Source: Apoda limacodes
Taxonomy: Eukaryota > Arthropoda > Insecta > Lepidoptera > Limacodidae
Direction of reading: 5' to 3'
Length of the DNA stretch: 64,000 bases
Assembly: GCA_946406115.1 (NCBI GenBank)
Contig: OX291544.1
Span: 6,696,001-6,760,000, forward strand
The position numbers and the translations under genes were made by a program. How positions within the stretch are numbered: the stretch's first letter is position 1; every line of letters starts with the position of its first letter. This document shows, piece after piece, positions 10,351 through 22,359 of the stretch. The notes below the pieces were generated by a model. The model was given only the letters and a program-made list of their open reading frames with translations, was not told the origin of the DNA and searched no databases.

Positions 10351-13180
10351 GCCACCAACTGTGACATATTGTTTTATGCTACTTTAAAAATAAAGATGCA
10401 AGTAAATATAAAGAAAAGAGAATTTGCTCAATTCTTAGAAACTTGAATTATTTCCTTACGTGAATAGGTGCTTTCATTTAACACATTCAATTTCTGTCTA
10501 TGATGATAGACAAAAATGTCGAGTGCTTAACAACTTTAAACACTGTGAGAAAATTACATAATCTTTAAAAAAGATCAACTAAAATTTGGTAACTTTAACT
10601 ATAGAAAGTCACGTACTCGAACTGTATTTTGTTTTTATCCTTAAAATATATACAAATACGGTGTAGTTTCAGTTTGTCACATAATTTGTATAGACAAAGA
10701 ATACAGATTGGGATGTTGAATAGCCAGTTTTATTAGATTCATGAACCGCGTGAATGCATAGAAAAGGGCCCCAGAGCCGATAGCTGGTATAGAGGATTTC
10801 CAGGAAGCGTTTGCGGGAACGAAGTTGCGACAGTCAGCCAGAGAATTCTCTAGAGTACAGTCGTGGAGTTTCATGTTATTTTTAAACGACTGAGTCAATC
10901 AGAGAGTGTACGGAAGTTCAGATGTGTAAAATTAAACTTATTACAATATTTGAATATTTAAATTTTTTATTTTTTTAATAAGTGGTTTGTGTTCTACAAA
11001 ACAGTTCAGTAAAGTAGTATCATATTATTATTTTTTTTTATATTTCCTATTTTATCTTATTAAATTATGTCTTTGACAGGTTTTATTCAGATTTTGGTTA
11101 ATTCACTTTTTATGTTGCTAAATGGTTATGAATGAGATGTATGTTTTAAAGGTGAATGTATGTTTTATTGACGACAAAAACTGTGGAATATGTATAACAA
11201 AGGGAGTTGATGTATGAGATATTTTTTAGAAGTATGACACTAAAGCAAGACAAAATCTTAGTCACACTTATTTATATCTTTCTATAAATATAAAGTTTGA
11301 CATAGAGAACTCTTACTTCATGTTTTTCAAACTCATTGCAGTGAAAATATATTGTGATACAATGAACTGAAGGCTAATTTACTTTATCTACTGTATTCTA
11401 CTGTTAAATAGGTCTGGGACCTAATGATTATGCAAATTCGACGAGATTCTACCTACTATTTGTATAAGCCTTTTATCAACAGTTCAAATTACTAATCACA
11501 AAACAACAAACAACAAAGTTCACGTTACATAAAGAATTGTGTATTTGTAAAAATACCTATTGAACACATTTTCATGGTATTTCATGAGATAAAAGAACGA
11601 GTGACTATTTTTGTCTTACCTAGAATATAACACATAGAACATAAAACATTATGTATATGTATTTTATACAAATTTTCTTGTCCTATGTTTTTAACATGGA
11701 ATATTTGAGTTTTCTGAATTTCAATTTTAATTAAAATTTTCTTTTTTGAAAATTTCGTCAAGTACACAACACCAATGTACACAAATCTATTTACTCGACG
11801 TGTCAATATGTAATGTCTGGAGGACTATTCGCACAAGTAAATAGAACAAATGATTCTGGGAATCCTATACTTACATACATTTAAATATTACAACACATAC
11901 TCGAAAAGTTTTCAAAAGTAAGATCCTAAAATACGAGAAATGTGAATTCCAATTTTATATACATAATATATATTTTATACTACATATATACATTGTAAAT
12001 CACACATATTCACAAAAAAATAAGGCGATGTATGTTGTGTATAAGGAGAGATGCTTTTATGCATCGAGATTTCTAATGAGATTTTGAATGATGAAGAGTG
12101 TGTACACTTCTTTCAAAATATAACTCATTCCGAGTTATATTTTGAAAGAAGTAATTTGAAAAGTAATTCACTTACTTACTTGGTAATTTACTTTTAATTA
12201 AATTTTTCTTTCAGCTATAAATTTTATAATGATATGTTATTTTTATTCACTATTTTTTTTTTGTCATGTTTTTTGAGTGCTCGTCCATGTGCATTCGATG
12301 GGAGTTTACGGAAATTATGCAGACGTCATGTATCTGTGGGACTGGAGATACTTCAGGACTACAATGCTGAAATTCATAAAAGCTGAGTAAAATTAATTAC
12401 TATTTGAACTTTTCACTTGTTTGGCATTACTTTAATTCTATTTGGTCAAATAATTATATCGTAAGAAATTGTTTATTCTAATTTACATTAATTAAATAAT
12501 TGGGTATTTTATTGTACCTAAGTAATGCCTGATTTCAGTGAACTTCTAAAATACGAGAACTAAACACGAACTCACTGAAAAATTGATTTTGGATATTGGT
12601 TTTCTTATGAGAAAAGTTCAATAAATTTAGCTTACTATTTCAATCACTTATGTACTTTAATGTTCACTTATTTCAATGTGCCTTAATCTAATTCTCTTTC
12701 AGCGTCCTTTTTGTTTATGGCTTTTAATTGGCCCATCATAACTCGCTAATATTTAAAAATTAGTTTACCCCAAACACTCAATTTATATTTCTTGTTTTTT
12801 TTTTATTTTTATGAGTGTTTTATTTTTCTGTTACGTAGTAAAATGAGTCACTGGACAGCCTATATGTGTAGAGATCTTAAATAGATTGCGGTTTTTCTGT
12901 TTAAAAATCTCGATGAGAGGGCAACAGATATGATTGGTCAAATTATCATAATTAATTTGATGATTACAAAAAAGCAGAACTAATTATATCTGTTTGGAGA
13001 AAAGGATAAAGGGTCCAATTAATTAAAAATGCTTTTTAACTTCTAACTTGATATTTGTAATTTTATTTGTTGATTTATAATTTCATATTTTTTTTATTTA
13101 AAAAAAAAAAAACTAAGATTCAAAAATGTATATTATTAATTATTATGAATCCAATATATACACACTTTTATTTTCAAATT
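10351..13180. other. Long AT-rich stretch without supported genes
   Basis: Only short chance frames are present. The one distinct structure is the perfect inverted repeat at 12106-12152. This may be the oldest unique sequence in the left half of the window. Confidence 0.55.
12106..12152. repeat. Perfect 21-bp inverted repeat with 5-nt spacer
   Basis: Arms 12106-12126 and 12132-12152 are exact reverse complements, separated by ATTCC. The sequence would form a stable hairpin. No terminal repeats or target duplication surround it, so it is a free-standing palindrome of unknown origin. Confidence 0.85.
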
Positions 13181-13182
13181 CC

Positions 13183-13288
13183 AGGAGCGGATAAGCGAAC
13201 TCAGCGTGGTGTGAGCATGAACGACAAGCGGGAACCTACGAGCATACTCCGGTTTCACAATGGCTGGACGGGCATAGCTAAGTTATAA
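13183..13288 (+). other. Candidate terminal coding exon (unrecognised)
   Basis: A pyrimidine-rich tract ending in TTCCAG at about 13182 forms a good 3' splice site. It is followed by a GC-richer open segment of about 34 codons ending in TAA at 13288. The predicted piece is basic and hydrophilic (contains NDKREPTS and RFHNGW) and was not recognised. No matching upstream exon was found, and the downstream sequence has no obvious AATAAA within 50 bases. It is equally possible that this is a repeat remnant. Confidence 0.2.
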
Positions 13289-13960
13289 ACTCTAGTATTT
13301 AGGATATTTATTTATTTTACTACCAAATTATATTTTATCAAAATCAATTAAAGTCTTTCTTCTTTTTCACGGGGAAAATTATACACAACACGGTCACAGC
13401 GAATCTGTAGCGAACTGCGTTTAATAACGAGTTTTTGATGTAAACTAGTAAAAGAGAGACGGAATACAGCTTTAATTCTGAGATAGAAAGGGACAGAAAA
13501 ACAGCACTTATCAAGCAGGTAGCCAGAGTCGGGTGGGCCACTCCTCGCCCCGGTCCGCCGTTCAGATACCTGCCCCAGCACAGTTCTTCATTTGCTTTCG
13601 TTGCGACCGTTTGTTTTGTTTTGAATATTATTTTTATTTTTACAAACCTGCTATTTACACCGGATACCCGTTTAAGAATTTAAGTGAATGGATGAAGATA
13701 CCCTTCATTTTTGGACGTATAAATCACACTTAATTCAATAGCATACTTAACCAAACTACAATTCTTCTTTAAAGGTCTAAGACCCCTAATACTGACTTAG
13801 CAGTGTATTTAAGCAAGATACGAACTGGCGAGCCTAGAGTGAGATTAGGGTCTGTTTTTGGTATGTCGCGGCAGAATATCAAAAAGTAGAGCAAGCTGGT
13901 AAGGACATGTCTTACATTTTTGGTAAGCATCATAAATCATGGAACATATAGCTTCAGAAA
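13289..13960. other. Gene-free; possible repeat remnant
   Basis: No supported gene. A GC-richer patch at 13520-13600 stands out from the AT-rich surroundings and probably belongs to a dispersed repeat, but no second copy was found in the window. Confidence 0.4.
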
Positions 13961-14418
13961 AGTTCTAACTTTTTATTATACTTCTTATTATAGCATTATA
14001 GTTAAGTCGCAAAAAGAAGGATGTGCACCCCACCAAACACCAGAAACTGCTCTTAAAACATTTATATTTTTCTCACACTTATTAGAAATATGATTTACAT
14101 GTGCTACTCCATTCATTTTTCTGTCAAATTTGCGGCCTAAAAATAAAAATTCTTCAGAAACGGAAATTCTTTTACTGTCTAGTGAAGTATTGATATCAGG
14201 GATCGTTCTTTTACGAGAAAAAACTACCACTGCACTTTTCGATGTAGATAAAGACAAATCGTGTTCAGATAGCCATTTATTCAGCAGTACCAAACATTCT
14301 TGTACATTGCGTACAGCCTGTTCAATTAATATATCTGATGAGTATATAACGATATCGTCAGCATATTGAAGTATTGAACATTCTGCAGGGACAGTGAGTT
14401 CTAATTCCCGAGTATGAA

Positions 14419-16464
14419 GTCAAAGTCAAAGTCAAAGTCAAAATGGTTTATTCAAATAAGGATTTTACAATCACTTTTGAATCGTCAAAGTTATAAAATA
14501 TTATTTTTTGAACCCTCCCACCTTCCCGCCGGTTCACAATGTTGTTGATTTCTACCGAGAAGAATCCGGCAAGAAACTCGATAGTTACTCTTTTAAAAAC
14601 ACTTAAATAAACTAAAATACAATTAATGTTTTAAATAAAAAATTTTTAGTCGTACAGTTTTATGTTATTTCCATTTTAATTTGGTTTACCTATGCATCCT
14701 GTAATTGAGCATCATCAGTCCCAAGGATTTTTATCATTTACATAGTCTGAAATATTGTAGTATGCCTTTTTACAAAGTACCTGCTTGATAAAAGATTTAA
14801 ATTTACTTATTGATAGATTTTGAATTTTATTGGGAACTTTGTTGTAAAAGTGTATACATTTCCCCATAAAAGAGTTACTTATTTTGTGTAGACGTGTATC
14901 ATGCACCAACAGCTTATTTTTACTTCTAGTATTTACTTTGTGAACGTCACTTTTCTTGCTGAAACTATTGATATTTTTATGTACATATAAAAGATTTTCA
15001 TATATGTACTGCGACACTAAAGTTAAAATTTTTACTTCCCTAAACCTATCCCTCAGAGATATCCTAGATCCTAATTTATAAATAGCACGAATTGCCCTTT
15101 TTTGTAAAAAAAATATTGTATTTACATCAGCAGCGCTACCCCACAATAGGATACCATATGTCATTAAACTATGGAAATAGCTAAAATATACTATTTTTGC
15201 AGTGTCGACATCGGTCAATTGTCTTATTTTCTTGATCGCATACACAGCAGAGCTAAGTTTTTTGGCTAGGTTATGAATATGAGGACCCCATTGAAGTTTG
15301 GAGTACAGCGTTATGCCAAGAAAGACTGTTGAATTAACAATTTCTAATTGCTCGCCATTAATATTAATACATGTCTGTCTCTGACTAACATTTGGTAATG
15401 TTAATTTAACACATTCCTTTTTTTTTTCATTAAGTAACAAATTATTAGCGTTAAACCAATTTACAATTTTAGAAAGGGCATTATTTAATTCATTATAACA
15501 TGTCTGTCGTCTCTTAACTTTAAAAAGCAAAGAGGTGTCATCAGCAAATAAGACAATGTCATGGTTTTTTACATTATATGAGAGATCGTTAATGTAAATA
15601 AGAAATAGAAAAGGACCTAAAATTGAGCCCTGAGGGACTCCTATAGTGACTGCTGATCCCGGAGATCTTTCACCGTTGACATCTATTTTCTGTACTCTCC
15701 TACTCATATAGGATGTCAAAAGGTCGAGAGCTTTGCCTCTAATACCATAGTGATGTAGCTTCCTGATGAGATTTTCATGTTGAACACAGTCAAATGCCTT
15801 AGATAAATCACAAAACACTCCAAGGGCGTCATGCGAATCCTCCCAGGCGTTATATATATTTTTTAATAGTGCCACTCCTGCATCGGTTGTGGAACGGCCT
15901 TTCATAAAGCCAAACTGTTTACTACTAAGTAGCTCATTAATACAGAAATGGCTTAACATTTGACAAAGTATGATTTTTTCAAAAACTTTACTGAGTATAG
16001 GTAGTATTGAAATAGGCCGAAAATTATTAGGATCTGTTGAACTACCTGATTTAAAAAGAGGTATAACTTTGCTAAGTTTCATCTCATCAGGAAACACACC
16101 ACTATCAACACAACTATTAAATATAATGGCTAAGGGTTGTGCTATAACATGAATAATTGAATTTATAGTTTTTACAGAAAGTTTTAAATGTATTAATGAT
16201 ATCTGTAGGACTAATGTTTTTAAATACAAAGGGAACGTTACATTCAGGAACACTAGCTTTTAATATTTTTTTCTGCTAAGATTGGACTTGAGTTTAGATG
16301 TTCAGTTGTTTTGAATCGGATATTCCTAAAAAACTGTTCAAAGGCAACTGCTACCTCAGAATTTGTTTTAAAACTAGCATCATCTACAATCAACTCAAAG
16401 TCCTGACAAGAATTCCTAGCTTTACCAGTTTCATTATTTATTATGTTCCATGTAGTTTTTATTT
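14419..16464 (-). mobile_element. 5'-truncated CR1-like LINE inserted in the I-like ORF2
   Basis: The insertion is bounded by direct repeats TATGAA at 14413-14418 and 16465-16470, consistent with a target-site duplication. Its 3' end, read on the minus strand, is AATAAACCATTTTGAC followed by repeated TTTGAC units, the hexameric tail of many lepidopteran CR1-type elements. The 5' end starts inside ORF2, just before the RT domain, as expected for incomplete reverse transcription. The host RT frame can be followed on both sides, so this insertion is younger than the I-like element. Confidence 0.85.
14715..16253 (-). CDS. CR1-like reverse transcriptase, 3' part of ORF2
   Basis: A 512-codon open frame encodes most of a non-LTR RT. 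In order it has the fingers (KVIPLFKSG, FRPISILPILSKVFEKI), FGFMKGRST, motif A with catalytic Asp (FCDLSKAFDCV), PQGSILGP, motif C FADDTSLLF (FADD in place of the commoner YADD) and the C-terminal RPHM-like and LWGSAADVN region before the stop. The upstream 200 bases hold the inter-domain region in another frame, so one frameshift near 16253 separates it from the rest of ORF2, and there is no proper start codon. The endonuclease domain was never copied. The long intact frame suggests a fairly recent insertion, but it is not autonomous. Confidence 0.8.
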   Translation of the reverse strand: MFLNVTFPLYLKTLVLQISLIHLKLSVKTINSIIHVIAQPLAIIFNSCVDSGVFPDEMKLSKVIPLFKSGSSTDPNNFRPISILPILSKVFEKIILCQMLSHFCINELLSSKQFGFMKGRSTTDAGVALLKNIYNAWEDSHDALGVFCDLSKAFDCVQHENLIRKLHHYGIRGKALDLLTSYMSRRVQKIDVNGERSPGSAVTIGVPQGSILGPFLFLIYINDLSYNVKNHDIVLFADDTSLLFKVKRRQTCYNELNNALSKIVNWFNANNLLLNEKKKECVKLTLPNVSQRQTCININGEQLEIVNSTVFLGITLYSKLQWGPHIHNLAKKLSSAVYAIKKIRQLTDVDTAKIVYFSYFHSLMTYGILLWGSAADVNTIFFLQKRAIRAIYKLGSRISLRDRFREVKILTLVSQYIYENLLYVHKNINSFSKKSDVHKVNTRSKNKLLVHDTRLHKISNSFMGKCIHFYNKVPNKIQNLSISKFKSFIKQVLCKKAYYNISDYVNDKNPWD

Positions 16465-18261
16465 TATGAATATCATAAAGTAAGGGACTTAATATAGAAC
16501 CTTGTGAAACTCCTTTCCAAAATACCCTGGAAAATGAAGGATCTACGCCCATCATGTGAATAGTAACTGATCTACCAGAGAACAAGTTAAATATAAAATT
16601 AACAAAATGAGATGGGATTTGTAAAGACGTCAGTTTTTGTTTTAAAAGTAAAAGGTTAATATTATTGTATGCAGCATTTATATCTAAAAAGGCTGCAACC
16701 AATGACTGTTCTTTGCTGGAAGAAAGCATAATGTCAGTAGAGAGTAAACTGTGACTATCATTAACACTCTTCCCTTTTCTAAACCCATATTGAGATTGTC
16801 CTAATAAGTTATTGTGCTCAAAATACCATTCCAGCCGATTTTTTATGAGAAGTTCAGCTACTTTAGATAAAACTACTGAAAGTGCTATAGGGCGGTATGC
16901 ATTTGGGTCGGTAGGATCTTTAAAGGGTTTTAAAATGGGAATTATTAAGTGGGGTTTCCACGTCAAAGGAATTTCGCCAGTTAATATTACAATGTTTAAT
17001 AAGTCTAAAATAAAAGTGCGGGTGGATAAATCAGAGTTTACAAGAAATGAGTAGGGTATGCCGTCTAGACCTGGGCTTGAGTCTTTGACTTTGTTCAAAA
17101 CAAAATTCAATTCCTGTAAAGAGAAGGGATAGTTTAGAGAGCTAGTACTAGAGGGTTCGTTGAGTATGTGTACGGAATTTGCTCACTTTTAGGTACATAG
17201 TCAGGAGCAAGTTTGCTTAAGAAAGGAGGAATCCATTCTAAGGAGTAGGAGGAACGGGATTTTTTTTTAATGATGACCTAAATTTCCTTATATTTTCCCA
17301 TACCAATGATATTAGTGAATCTGGGGAAAGACTTGTACAAAATCGATGCCACTCTTGACGTTTCTTTTGACGCAGTAATCTCTTAGTGGCTGCAGCTGTG
17401 TTTTTGTATTCTAGGAAAGATGTAAGATTTACATTTTGTCGACAGAGTTTTTCTTTTTCCTTTCGCTTTTTGATAGCATCTGTACATTCACTATCCCACC
17501 ACGGGGGTGAAGGAATCTTGCCAGTGGCAACATTAATATACTGTCAATAAGATTTTCACAAGATTCTTTAATATTATTTTCAGATACTTTTTTAGGTTAA
17601 TCTATATGAATCCCAATCACAATTCGTTCACCTATACTTTAACAATGGAGGCAGAGGTTTTATTCAAGTATGGGGAAATGATCACTTCCATTAGGGGTAA
17701 AATTTCCAAGAAATTAAAGAAGCCAATGTAGAAGAACATAATGATAGATCTAAATAGCCTGGTGACTGCCCTGGATTGCTATGACGAGTAGGAGCTCCAT
17801 CATTTAATACACATAGATCAAATTCATCGATAAGATCAGCAATCAAATTGCCAAAGTTATCATTTCTGGGCGCTGTTCATAGTGAATGATGAGCGTTGAA
17901 GTCTCCTAATATAATGGTAGGCCGAGGCAAGGACTGCAATATGTTTTTCAATGCAGGGATTACTGATGAGCCCTTATGTGGTATATACAGAGATAAATAA
18001 GATGTTTTATTTACAAGAGCAGCAACTGCGTTAACTAGAGTTTTGTCAAATGATGGGAGTGATAAGGAATTAAAGGTGGTATTATTTTGAATGAGAAGGG
18101 CAGCACCTCCTCGTCCATCATCTCTGTCATCCCTAAGAACTGTGTAGCCCGGGACTCGGAATCTGGACCCTGGTCATAACCAAGTCTCCAAAATGGCAGA
18201 AACAATGGGATTATGCGAATCTATTAAATATATTAAATCATTGTAATTAGAGTTTACACTC

Positions 18262-19716
18262 CTACTGTTCCATTGTAGAACTTGGGCCATTTTTGAAAAT
18301 GTTATAGATTGATACTGAAATATTTTGGATAAGTGAGAGGGCAAGGGGGTACGGTATAGATGAATTTACTATGACATTTACTAAAGTAGACAATAAGTCA
18401 TTCAGATCATGTTGTGAAATGTTATTACTTTCCGCAAAATTGTCAGTTGTTCTAAAAGCATATCCATCAATTGCAGAAGGTGTTTTATATCCATTGATTA
18501 TTTTATTGTTAGCTAATTTATCATATCCTGGAACTAAAGGAGCATGTGACTTTTGTTTCCGATGTAAGGTTTTTTTATGAGACATATTTGTAGGGGTTGG
18601 TGAAGTTTGAGTCAAATTGTGCAAGTTATTTTGGTGTGTAGGCGGAGTAGATAAGACATTGCCAAAAGATTTCTTGACAGGAGGGAATTTTTGGGATGCC
18701 TCCTGGAATGACACAGAGGAGTTAGACATGTGATATTTAATGTCTGTTTGTCTGGCATATTCTGGAAATGATCTATCTATTGCTGAATGAGAGCCACTGC
18801 AGTTAATGCAGATGGTAAGATCTTCTGTTTGACATCCTGAACCCTCATGATCCTTAGTACATTTAAAGCATCGTGGTTTACTACGACACTGAATTTTAGT
18901 ATGTCCAAATCGGCAACATCGGTAGCACTGTATTGTTGGATAAACATATTGAGTAACTGGCAAAGAAGTATAAAATGAAAAAACTCGTTGAGGTAAGGTG
19001 TGTCCGTCAAATGTCACAACTACCGTTTGAGTGGGAATCCATTTGATTCCTTCAGGGCTTACAGTTTTTCTACTTAGTCTTCTAGATTTAATAATAGGTC
19101 CAAAACCTTCTGGGACTGTAATATTAAATAACATATCATCATGAGTCCATTCTACAGGAATACCTTGTACTAGTCCCATTTTTGAAATATTAAATGTAGG
19201 AATGCTTGCCTTGAATCCGTTAGATTTTAGTATATCATGGGAAATAATTTTTTTTGCATCAGTATGTGTTTTAAATTGAATTGAAAGTCTGTTCCTTCCA
19301 ATTTTCTTAATGCCGTCTTGTAAGATATTTTTTGAATTATTTTTAAATAGGAAGGAGCCAAATTTCATGGGATGCAAAGTGGCACCAGAGTCAGGAGTTG
19401 TCTCAATTAGTTTAATATGCACTATAAATGGACCTGGGTCCAAAACACTATATACAGACCTAAGTGGTGATATATTTTCTGACTGCATTGATACAGTAAT
19501 AGGTAGTTTATTAACTGAATTTTCTGACATTAAGCCATTGAAATTGGTACTTGTTGTTTCAGGTTTCTTTTCCAACAACGCTTTGGTCACTGCTTGAGCT
19601 TTCAAAGGTGAAAAATTACAGTTTGACAGTGTAGGCTTAAAAGAGCGGGAAATGGAATTTGATTTTGTCAAGGCCTTATTTTTATTTTTCTTTGAAGAAG
19701 TTGTTTGTGTTTTTTA
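18262..19716 (-). CDS. I-like LINE ORF1 (gag) with zinc knuckles
   Basis: A frame of about 480 codons opens after a stop near 19716 and ends at 18262. The product is a nucleic-acid-binding gag-like protein. The central region resembles the RRM-like part of LINE gags. CCHC knuckles follow: CYRCCRFGHTKIQC and CFKCTKDHEGSGC, then a damaged third (CINCSGSHSAI, with the next Cys replaced). No ATG precedes the conserved part; the first in-frame Met lies about 50 residues in. The true start is therefore lost or the copy is truncated at about 19720. The last codons overlap the ATG of ORF2, the usual LINE arrangement. The frame is open for its whole length, unlike ORF2. Confidence 0.75.
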
Positions 19717-19871
19717 CTGACAAAAAAAGAATCGCTACGCTATTTTAGTATTTCTGTAAAACTAGACAGTTTTATTCCAGGTGTAAAGGAATCAATTGAG
19801 ATGTCAATAAAGCAAATCGGTCTTTAAGTTCCCTCTCTATATACTTTTATTACTTAAAAAGTATACAGAGA

Positions 19872-20420
19872 GGTAGGGCATAGGGAGTACTCGCTTAAAT
19901 AAGCCGCCCAAACAATAAAAGCGAGGCATAGTGAGTACTCGCTCGAATAAGCAGCCCGAACTGGGGAAGTACCTCCGCCTTTCAGAAAACCGCGACTACA
20001 ATAACGCTAACATTGATTAGTGTTGTGTACTGGCGGTGAGTCAGGTTGCCAGAGGTCTTGAGGATTTGCTGCGCGGACAGCGGGGGACAAAGTGGTGCTC
20101 GTTGCTGTCATGTCATTACTCGGCGTAGACGAGGCGTGCTAGTACGGCGGTAAGGGGGACCTGATGAAACGGCTGACCGCTGGCCGCCCGAAGGTTGAAC
20201 GGGTTCCTGAACCGGGATTACCTAATCTCCACCCTGGGAGGCAGAACCGGCAACCAGGAAGAAGACCAGGCTACTAAAAAGAGGGGGTTTAGGAGCTCCC
20301 ACCCACTGTGCCAGCAACAGTATTATCTGTGCCGAGCTTCGGCATTTCTAGTACCGCAAATTTTGTCTTTCAGGCTGTCTGTGCAGTGAATCCTCATATT
20401 TAGTCTAAGTAACTTTTAAA
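19872..20420 (+). repeat. Unclassified dispersed repeat R, copy 1
   Basis: A GC-richer unit of about 550 bp that recurs in the same orientation at 48726-49313. It begins with two tandem 48-bp subunits (GGCATAG...GAGTACTCGCT), then has a conserved central part containing CTGATGAAACGGCTGACCGC, and ends with TCTAAGTAACTTT. A near-perfect inverted repeat (19832-19848 with 19857-19873) sits at its left edge. Copy 2 has an open frame through this region but copy 1 does not. It may be the 5' leader or ORF1 of an unidentified retroelement; I do not recognise it. Confidence 0.65.
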
Positions 20421-20865
20421 GAAAGTATATTCTCGTGGGAACTCTCTAGCAGGACATAAAAAAGGTATTATTTGTCCTTCTCCGTTCCTTGGACTAAATA
20501 CCTTTGTGCATAAAATAGCATTGTCCCACTGCTCAATTGCTTGCTATATAAAGGAAATGCAAAGCCGCGGGAAAAAGTTAGTAAGCTATGCATAGGATTT
20601 AAATGATGTGAAAATGATGCTTAAAGACTTTTTAATTATGATAATAAATATTTTTTGGGCATTCCACACAGTTTGGTCCCAAAGTAATTTGTTTTATGGT
20701 TACTGTAAACTACAAATCAAACTAGTGGACTGTACGGTATTTAAAAATGTAATTAACTACACAAATAATATAAAATACTTATTTGAAACTTTAATTATTG
20801 CTAAATATAGAGCTCCGTGCCAGCCACTCAAATCGACCCCATACCAACAGTACTTTTCTCTTTTG

Positions 20866-20946
20866 ATGTTGTCACAGAGCTCAACAATCCGAACTGACGC
20901 CTCTTGATTCAGCAGTCGGGTCATTACCCACTGAGCCACGGAGCCG
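20866..20946 (-). repeat. tRNA-like SINE head
   Basis: The minus strand reads GGCTCCGTGGCTCAGTGGG, resembling a tRNA A box, then CCGACTGCTGAATC and AGTTCGGATT in the place of a degraded B box. The spacing is tRNA-like but the acceptor stem does not pair, so I call this a tRNA-derived SINE remnant rather than a tRNA gene. Confidence 0.5.
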
Positions 20947-21011
20947 ACAAATAAACCAGTGTTAAAAATGAATTTTAAAATAAATTGAGTATAATTTATG
21001 TTAGTATAGGT

Positions 21012-21345
21012 ATGTATACATAAGTGTTTTAAGTAGTTAGCAACTGGAGGTATTGTGTTTCAAAATTTACTTAACAAACGAAACATAAACATAACAAATC
21101 AAATCTTAAAATAATAAAATTGGTCTGGCAGCAAATACCACAACGTAACTTCTATAAATATTATTCGATTATATTGTACCTCCACATGTGTGTATACATA
21201 AGTGTTTCATGTAGTTAGCAACTTGAGGTATTGTGTTTCAAAATTTATTTTGTACCATAACACCTCAACTCCTTCCCTTAAACGACGACCTGAAATCATA
21301 GAATAATAAAACTGGGCCGGCAGCAACTACTGCAATGTAACTTCT
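21012..21345 (+). repeat. Diverged tandem duplication, period about 178 bp
   Basis: The series GTATACATAAGTGTTT, AGTTAGCAACT, GGTATTGTGTTTCAAAATTT, GGCAGCAA and GTAACTTCT appears twice in the same order, starting near 21014 and 21192. It is an old direct duplication. Confidence 0.75.
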
Positions 21346-21659
21346 CTTTTTTATCGATGAATTTTGGCAAAAAATGCACGCCCTATTAGATCCGCCCTCT
21401 TGAATTTTGAAACATTAACGAAAATTTGAATTCAGCACCATCGAATATCTAATAGGACTTGTTTCATCGAAGTTTTTTTAAAAAAGGGGGCCATGTTTGA
21501 AATGCCATCTTTATAAAAACTGATCCATGATTTGAAGTAGCACCCTCGAAAACCCAACAAAGCTTGTTTTCATCAAACGGTTTTTTCCTAATAAATGAAC
21601 GCCATATTGGATTTGCCTTCTTGAATTTTATAAACTGATAAGAGATCTGTATTAAGCAA

Positions 21660-21800
21660 CCTCGAAAATTCAGAAATCAACAGAATTCTTAGTGTTATTG
21701 TTTTGAGCGCTGAGTGCGCGGGCGCGTTGTCATGGTGGAGCACTACCCCGCGGAGCCCGGTGTTTGGTCGCTTGTTGCTCATTGCAGACAAAACTTCTAG
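21660..21800 (-). pseudogene. Mariner transposase fragment
   Basis: Minus-strand translation from about 21791 gives KRPNTGLRGVVLHHDNAPAH, the second catalytic-Asp region of mariner transposases (HHDNAPAH, part of the DD34D triad). Only about 45 codons are recognisable and no terminal inverted repeats were found. Surrounding AT-rich sequence contains repeated AACTGAT and CTCGAAAA motifs of unknown origin. Confidence 0.7.
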
Positions 21801-22084
21801 CAGGCATTTTGTGGTATACTATTCGGCGTTAATGATGCTCCATTTAAAGATCCATTCATCCATTTTTAAATGAGACACGATAATTTAACTTGGCCCTCAA
21901 AGAATGGTATTTTTACTTTTAAATAACCAAATTTTTCAAAATAATTACAAGTGGTCAGTGCCTTAAATATGAAAACTTTTTTTCGCAAAACTTTCTGCGT
22001 GGCCTGGTATATATCAGAAATTACAAGTGACCTGGCCCAGTGTCATTTGTCTATCGGAAACGATGTGCGAAGTTACACATTTTT

Positions 22085-22165
22085 GATCTCCTTCGTGTTT
22101 CAGAGGTAGGTTTCGATGTCACCTTATATGCTGAGCGACGGAGGTTCAAACCCGATGTGTACCAA
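22085..22165 (+). repeat. tRNA-like SINE head
   Basis: The segment contains GTTTCAGAGGTAGG in an A-box-like position and GGAGGTTCAAACCC, a good B box, about 40 bases later. The arms that should pair in a tRNA do not, so a tRNA-derived SINE is more likely than a tRNA gene. Confidence 0.45.
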
Positions 22166-22359
22166 TGAGTATTTCTCTTAATTTCTCAAGTATAAAACTA
22201 GAGACGTATAAAGCTGATAAGGAAGGCATCATAATCATGGATTCCAAAGTTGGTCAACGGAACCTTTCAATTTTAATGTTGTCCTAACCAAGATCCAAAA
22301 TCCACGAAGCGCCATTTTACCGAGAACAAAGAATTTTGGATAACCCTTACCATCTAATC

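Larger units (their letters stand above)
13965..18290 (-). pseudogene. I-like LINE ORF2 (endonuclease-RT), split by a nested LINE
   Basis: ORF2 starts at ATG 18290 with MAQVLQWNSRS, the first APE-endonuclease motif (QWN), and overlaps the end of gag by 29 bases. The endonuclease domain (18290 to about 17600) has several in-frame stops but keeps DFNAHH. The RT begins at about 17110: YRPIAL, YGFRKGKS, an Asp-containing motif A (AAFLDINAAYNNI), SQGSILSPLLYDI. The frame then stops at an insertion (14419-16464) and resumes at 14415 with QYADDIVIYSS, the catalytic YADD. The 3' part decays at about 13965, with no recognisable RNase H. RT wording and the gag zinc knuckles suggest the I/jockey side of the APE LINEs. 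It is inactive through stops and the insertion. Confidence 0.8.

Noticed and set aside
16253..17110. A single 285-residue RT protein
   Set aside because: The frame crosses the LINE insertion junction at about 16465; its N-terminal part is the I-like host and its C-terminal part is the inserted CR1-like element.
20866..22165. tRNA genes at 20866-20946 and 22085-22165
   Set aside because: A- and B-box-like words are present but the acceptor and anticodon stems do not pair, so these are SINE heads.
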